Assembly (NCBI GenBank): GCA_049657775.1 | Contig: JBASNZ010000024.1 | Coordinates: 1-18,160 of the forward strand | Origin: JBASNZ01 sp049657775 | GTDB taxonomy: Bacteria; Actinomycetota; Coriobacteriia; Anaerosomatales; Anaerosomataceae | DNA: 18,160 bases | Reading direction: 5' to 3' | Part shown: piece after piece, positions 15,082-18,160 of the stretch | Position numbering within the stretch: position 1 is the first letter of the stretch | Layout of the letters: each line of letters opens with the position of its first letter | Made by a program: the position numbers and the translations under genes | The notes under the pieces: generated by a model | What the model saw: the letters and a program-made list of their open reading frames with translations, nothing else | Database searches by the model: none | What the model was told of the DNA's origin: nothing

Positions 15082-15543
15082 CTAGACGGAGCGCATGAGG
15101 TTGGCCATTTCGATGGCCGCGAGTGCGGCGTCCCAGCCCTTGTTGCCCGACTTGGCGCCCGCGCGCTCGACCGCCTGCTCGATCGTGTCCGCCGTGATCA
15201 CGCCGAACATGACCGGCACGCCGGTGTCGAGAGACGCTTTCGCGACACCCTTGGATACCTCGGATGCGACGTACTCGAAGTGTGGAGTGCCGCCGCGGAT
15301 GACGACCCCGAGTGCGACGATCACGTCGTACCGACCGGTCGCGGCCATGCGCTTGGCAAGGAGCGGGATCTCAAACGCCCCCGGAACCCAGACCACATCG
15401 ATGTCGTCGGCGGCAACACCATGTCGCGTGAACGCATCGTTCGCCCCCGACAACAAGCGGGACGACAGCAACTCGTTGAAGCGGCTGATGACGATGCCGA
15501 CCTTGAGGTCACTGCCGATGAGATTGCCTTCAAAGACCGCCAT
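15082..15543 (-). CDS. ribH: 6,7-dimethyl-8-ribityllumazine synthase
   Basis: 153 residues, usual length. Signatures: ISRFNELLSSRLL (19-31), WVPGAFEIPL (52-61), GVVIRGGTPHFEYVA with catalytic H88, VPVMFGVITADTIEQA, and the C-terminal GNKGWDAALAAIEM. The enzyme condenses the RibA-pathway pyrimidine with the butanone phosphate made by RibB; the family forms pentamers or 60-subunit capsids. GAAGGAG precedes the ATG, 19 bp after the ribBA stop. Last gene of the rib operon. Confidence 0.97.
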   Translation of the reverse strand: MAVFEGNLIGSDLKVGIVISRFNELLSSRLLSGANDAFTRHGVAADDIDVVWVPGAFEIPLLAKRMAATGRYDVIVALGVVIRGGTPHFEYVASEVSKGVAKASLDTGVPVMFGVITADTIEQAVERAGAKSGNKGWDAALAAIEMANLMRSV

Positions 15544-15562
15544 GAGGTGTCTCCTTCCCGCC

Positions 15563-16783
15563 CTACTCCGGCAGATCGAGCCGGTGGGCCATTTTGACCT
15601 TCTTCGTTCTCAGGTACTCGATGTTCTCGGACCCGAAACCGACCTGCAGCGGCACCTGTTCGCTCACCGTCAAACCGTAGCCCTCGAGACCGACGATCTT
15701 GGTCGGGTTGTTGGTGAGCAGACGCATAGAGGACAGGCCCAGGTCGACCAGTATCTGCGCGCCGATCCCGTAGTCGCGCAGGTCGGCCGGGAATCCGAGC
15801 GCCTCGTTGGCCTCGACGGTGTCGTGCCCATGTTCCTGCAGTTCGTAGGCCTTGAGTTTGTTCTCCAGGCCGATGCCCCGTCCTTCGTGACCGACGATAT
15901 ACAAGATGACGCCGCGACCCTCGGCCTGGACCATGCGCATGGCCTCTTCCAGCTGATCGCCGCAATCGCACCGAAGTGAGTGGAAGATGTCGCCGGTAAG
16001 ACACTCCGAGTGGACCCGCACGAGTACGTCGTCGCCACCCTGGATATCGCCGACGACAAGGGCGATGTGGGTGGCGTCGTCGACGAGTGACCGATAGCCA
16101 TACGCCGTGAACTCACCGTATCGCGTGGGCATACGCACCGTCGCGATGCGCTCCACCAGCCGCTCGGTGCGCCGACGGTAGCGGATAAGATCGGCGACGG
16201 TGATCATCTTAAGGCCGAACTCCGTAGCCACCGTCTCAAGTTGGGGGCGCCTGGCCATCGTCCCGTCGGGATTCATGATCTCGCAGATCACACCCGCGGG
16301 CTCAAGACCGGCGAAACGCGCCAGGTCGACCGCTGCCTCGGTGTGTCCTGCGCGCTCCAGCACGCCGCCAGCCTTGGCTCTGAGTGGGAACACGTGGCCC
16401 GGCATCGCGATGTCCTCGGGTTCGCACGCGGGATCGATCGCTGTCAACACCGTCACAGCGCGATCCGCCGCCGAGATACCTGTGGTGATCTTGCCCTTTG
16501 CACCGATCGAGACGTGGAATGCCGTTCCCTGGGCCGATGTATTGCGCGATGTCATCGGCGGGATGTTGAGCTCGTCGAGACGCTCGCCCGTCATGGGCAC
16601 GCAGATGAGACCGCGACCGTGCTTGGCCATGAAGTTGATCGCCTCTGGAGTGACCAGTTGGGCCGCCATCACAAAGTCGCCTTCGTTCTCGCGGTCCTCG
16701 TCGTCGACCACGATCAGCATCCGTCCGGCCTTGATCTCCGCGATGCCCTCTTCGATCGTTGAGAATGGCGCTACGGGGTTCAT
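15563..16783 (-). CDS. ribBA: Bifunctional 3,4-dihydroxy-2-butanone-4-phosphate synthase / GTP cyclohydrolase II
   Basis: 406 residues. The N-terminal RibB domain (1-205) has the acidic loop DDEDRENEGD (27-36) and the AGHTEAAVDL motif with H147. The C-terminal RibA domain has zinc cysteines C261 (SECLTGD), C272 and C274 (RCDCG), GHEGRGIGL (298-306) and DLRDYGIGAQIL. Both domains look catalytically complete. The ATG overlaps the ribE stop (ATGA), indicating translational coupling. It supplies both precursors for lumazine synthase. Confidence 0.97.
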   Translation of the reverse strand: MNPVAPFSTIEEGIAEIKAGRMLIVVDDEDRENEGDFVMAAQLVTPEAINFMAKHGRGLICVPMTGERLDELNIPPMTSRNTSAQGTAFHVSIGAKGKITTGISAADRAVTVLTAIDPACEPEDIAMPGHVFPLRAKAGGVLERAGHTEAAVDLARFAGLEPAGVICEIMNPDGTMARRPQLETVATEFGLKMITVADLIRYRRRTERLVERIATVRMPTRYGEFTAYGYRSLVDDATHIALVVGDIQGGDDVLVRVHSECLTGDIFHSLRCDCGDQLEEAMRMVQAEGRGVILYIVGHEGRGIGLENKLKAYELQEHGHDTVEANEALGFPADLRDYGIGAQILVDLGLSSMRLLTNNPTKIVGLEGYGLTVSEQVPLQVGFGSENIEYLRTKKVKMAHRLDLPE

Positions 16784-17448
16784 CGGCCCTCCGTGAAGTC
16801 GCGAAGCATATCACCAAGACCACGTCTGCCCTGGGTGGCGACGCCGTCGTCGGCACCCGTGTACAGCCCGACGAATCGCTTGACGTACTTGGCAAGCATG
16901 TCGGCTTCCAGGTTGACCGGCGCACCAGTGGGTTTGTCCTTGAGCGTGGTCACCTGCTCGGTCTGGGGTAGCACGGCGGCGGTGAATCCTGTCTCTCCCA
17001 CGCGTGCCACGGTGAGCGAGATGCCGTCCACTGCGATCGAGCCCTTCTCCACCACGAACTCCATGACCTCCGGCGGCGCCTGGAACTGGTACACGGTGAA
17101 CTTTCCGGCGGCCTGCTTGAGCTCAAGCCGACCGACGGCATCCACGTGTCCGGACACGAGGTGCCCTCCCAGGCGATCGGACAGGCGTAGCGCGCGCTCG
17201 AGGTTGACCTTTGAGCTCTGTGTGAGTCTCCCGAGCGTCGTCCGCTCAACGGTCTCCCCGCTCACGTCGGTAAGAAAGGCACCGCGGATGAACTTGACCA
17301 CGGTGAGGCAGACACCGTCGACCGCGATCGAATCCCCGATCGCCATGTCGCGTCCGAACTCGGGGGCGTATACCTCGAGGCGCATGCCTCCAGAGACCCG
17401 TTCGGCGCGTGTGATGATGCCTTCGCACTCGATCAATCCGGTGAACAT
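16780..17448 (-). CDS. ribE: Riboflavin synthase alpha chain
   Basis: 222 residues from ATG 17448, with GAAGGAG just upstream; a longer frame to 17664 only adds Arg-rich residues overlapping ribD. MFTGLIE starts the protein, and the two-fold lumazine-binding repeat is visible: GDSIAVDGVCLTV and KGSIAVDGISLTV. HLVSGHVDAVG and the N-terminal MFTG are family hallmarks. It dismutates two lumazines to riboflavin. The C-terminal tail after GLYTG is a 22-residue Gly/Arg-rich extension. Confidence 0.96.
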   Translation of the reverse strand: MFTGLIECEGIITRAERVSGGMRLEVYAPEFGRDMAIGDSIAVDGVCLTVVKFIRGAFLTDVSGETVERTTLGRLTQSSKVNLERALRLSDRLGGHLVSGHVDAVGRLELKQAAGKFTVYQFQAPPEVMEFVVEKGSIAVDGISLTVARVGETGFTAAVLPQTEQVTTLKDKPTGAPVNLEADMLAKYVKRFVGLYTGADDGVATQGRRGLGDMLRDFTEGR

Positions 17449-17471
17449 CGTCGCTCCTTCTCTGGCACTTC

Positions 17472-18160
17472 CTAAGCGTCGATCACCGCGCCGGAACGCG
17501 GAGTCCATACTGTCACAGCATCTTCCCCACTCACGGTGGCCTCGACCGCCCGGAAGCGTGCGACAAGGTCGGAACCGGCGGCATCCGCCGGTCCGAGGAA
17601 CGCGGGCGGAGCGGCGTTTCCGGCCATACCGCCTGCAGTGACTATAACGAGTTCGTCGATGCACTCTGCCAGGTACAGCGCTGTTATCAGCGCCGGCCCG
17701 GCCTCCACGAGAACGTCATCCACCCCCGCGGTCGCAAGCGCCTGGAGCGCTCCTCTGATACCTGCGGCATACGGGTATGTCACAACACGGGCACCCGTTG
17801 CCGCGAAGGAGCGAAGCGCGGCCTGGTCGGCCACGTCCGAGACCACGAGAAGTGCGGGGGCAAGCCCATCGTTGACGAGTTTGAGGCTCGTCTTGGGCAC
17901 CGATGTGCGCGCAAGCACCACGCGCAGTGGCTGCCGTCCGGTCACGCACCCCCCGTCGCTGCGAACGGTCAGAGCGGGATCATCCACCGCGGCGGTGGCG
18001 GCGCCAACGGCCACGGCGGTCGCCCGGGAGCGCAGCAGCATGGTGACGGCGTTTCCGCCCGAAGAGGTGATGTGCGCCCGGCGGCCGACCTTGAGCGCGG
18101 GCTTGGCGTCGAGAGTGAGCGCGAGTTTGACGGTGACACGCGGTCGACCCAGCTTGAGCC
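17472..18160 (-). CDS. ribD: RibD, reductase domain (partial, N-terminus off window)
   Basis: The frame is open from the right edge to the stop at 17472; its first full codon within the window is at 18158. It begins LKLGRPRVTVKLALTLDAK and continues with SSGGNAVTMLLRSRATAVAVGAATAAVDDPALTVR, the RibD C-terminal reductase (substrate/NADPH) signature, followed by DDVLVEAGPALITALY. An apparent ATG at 18041 is internal. In bifunctional RibD an N-terminal cytidine-deaminase-like domain precedes this part and is expected off the right edge. The ribE start is 23 bp downstream. Confidence 0.92.
   Translation of the reverse strand, partial: LKLGRPRVTVKLALTLDAKPALKVGRRAHITSSGGNAVTMLLRSRATAVAVGAATAAVDDPALTVRSDGGCVTGRQPLRVVLARTSVPKTSLKLVNDGLAPALLVVSDVADQAALRSFAATGARVVTYPYAAGIRGALQALATAGVDDVLVEAGPALITALYLAECIDELVIVTAGGMAGNAAPPAFLGPADAAGSDLVARFRAVEATVSGEDAVTVWTPRSGAVIDA

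Noticed and set aside
17449..17471. Search for an FMN riboswitch in the rib operon
   Set aside because: None of the FMN element signatures occurs in the visible leader or intergenic gaps; the operon start lies off the right edge, so its presence there cannot be judged.

Overview
The window is GC-rich, and every recognisable protein gene lies on the minus strand. The gene content fits a high-GC actinobacterium, probably related to Coriobacteriia. The clues are the Nif3 / C4 zinc-ribbon / RNase HI neighbourhood, a DtxR-type regulator, a LexA box of the CGAAC-N4-GTTCG kind, and TTGnnn/TAnnnT promoters. The taxonomic placement is inference. No mobile element, CRISPR array, tRNA or rRNA was seen.

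Layout from left to right; minus-strand transcription runs right to left. (1) 1-4900 looks like a DNA-damage-inducible locus. It holds a DnaE2/ImuC-type polymerase cut by the left edge and a small protein resembling a detached ImuB C-terminal domain (DUF6504 type). The small protein carries a likely beta-clamp-binding hexapeptide. Upstream lies a MiaB-like radical SAM protein without a TRAM domain. Both transcription units have a CGAAC-N4-GTTCG LexA-like palindrome inside the -35/-10 spacer. (2) 4923-8978 is an iron operon: a DtxR/IdeR-like repressor, the ferrous iron permease FeoB, and, 17 bp after feoB, a membrane-bound HD-GYP cyclic-di-GMP phosphodiesterase. (3) 8979-9484 is non-coding. Its plus strand carries a promoter and a 170-nt region whose ends pair through a perfect 9-bp helix, which suggests a structured RNA. 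(4) 9485-14723 is a tightly packed operon: an unknown protein, MnmA, a PHP-family phosphatase, Nif3, a C4 zinc-ribbon coiled-coil protein, an RNase HI-like protein and QueD. (5) 14724-15081 is non-coding. It holds a promoter for that operon and a second possible plus-strand small RNA ending in a strong hairpin. (6) 15082-18160 is a riboflavin operon (ribD partial, ribE, ribBA, ribH).

The most interesting part is region 1. The SOS-type control and the gene order suggest a pared-down mutasome in which a polymerase-less ImuB-C-like adaptor replaces ImuB, co-regulated with a radical SAM enzyme of unknown substrate. The two plus-strand RNA candidates come next in interest.
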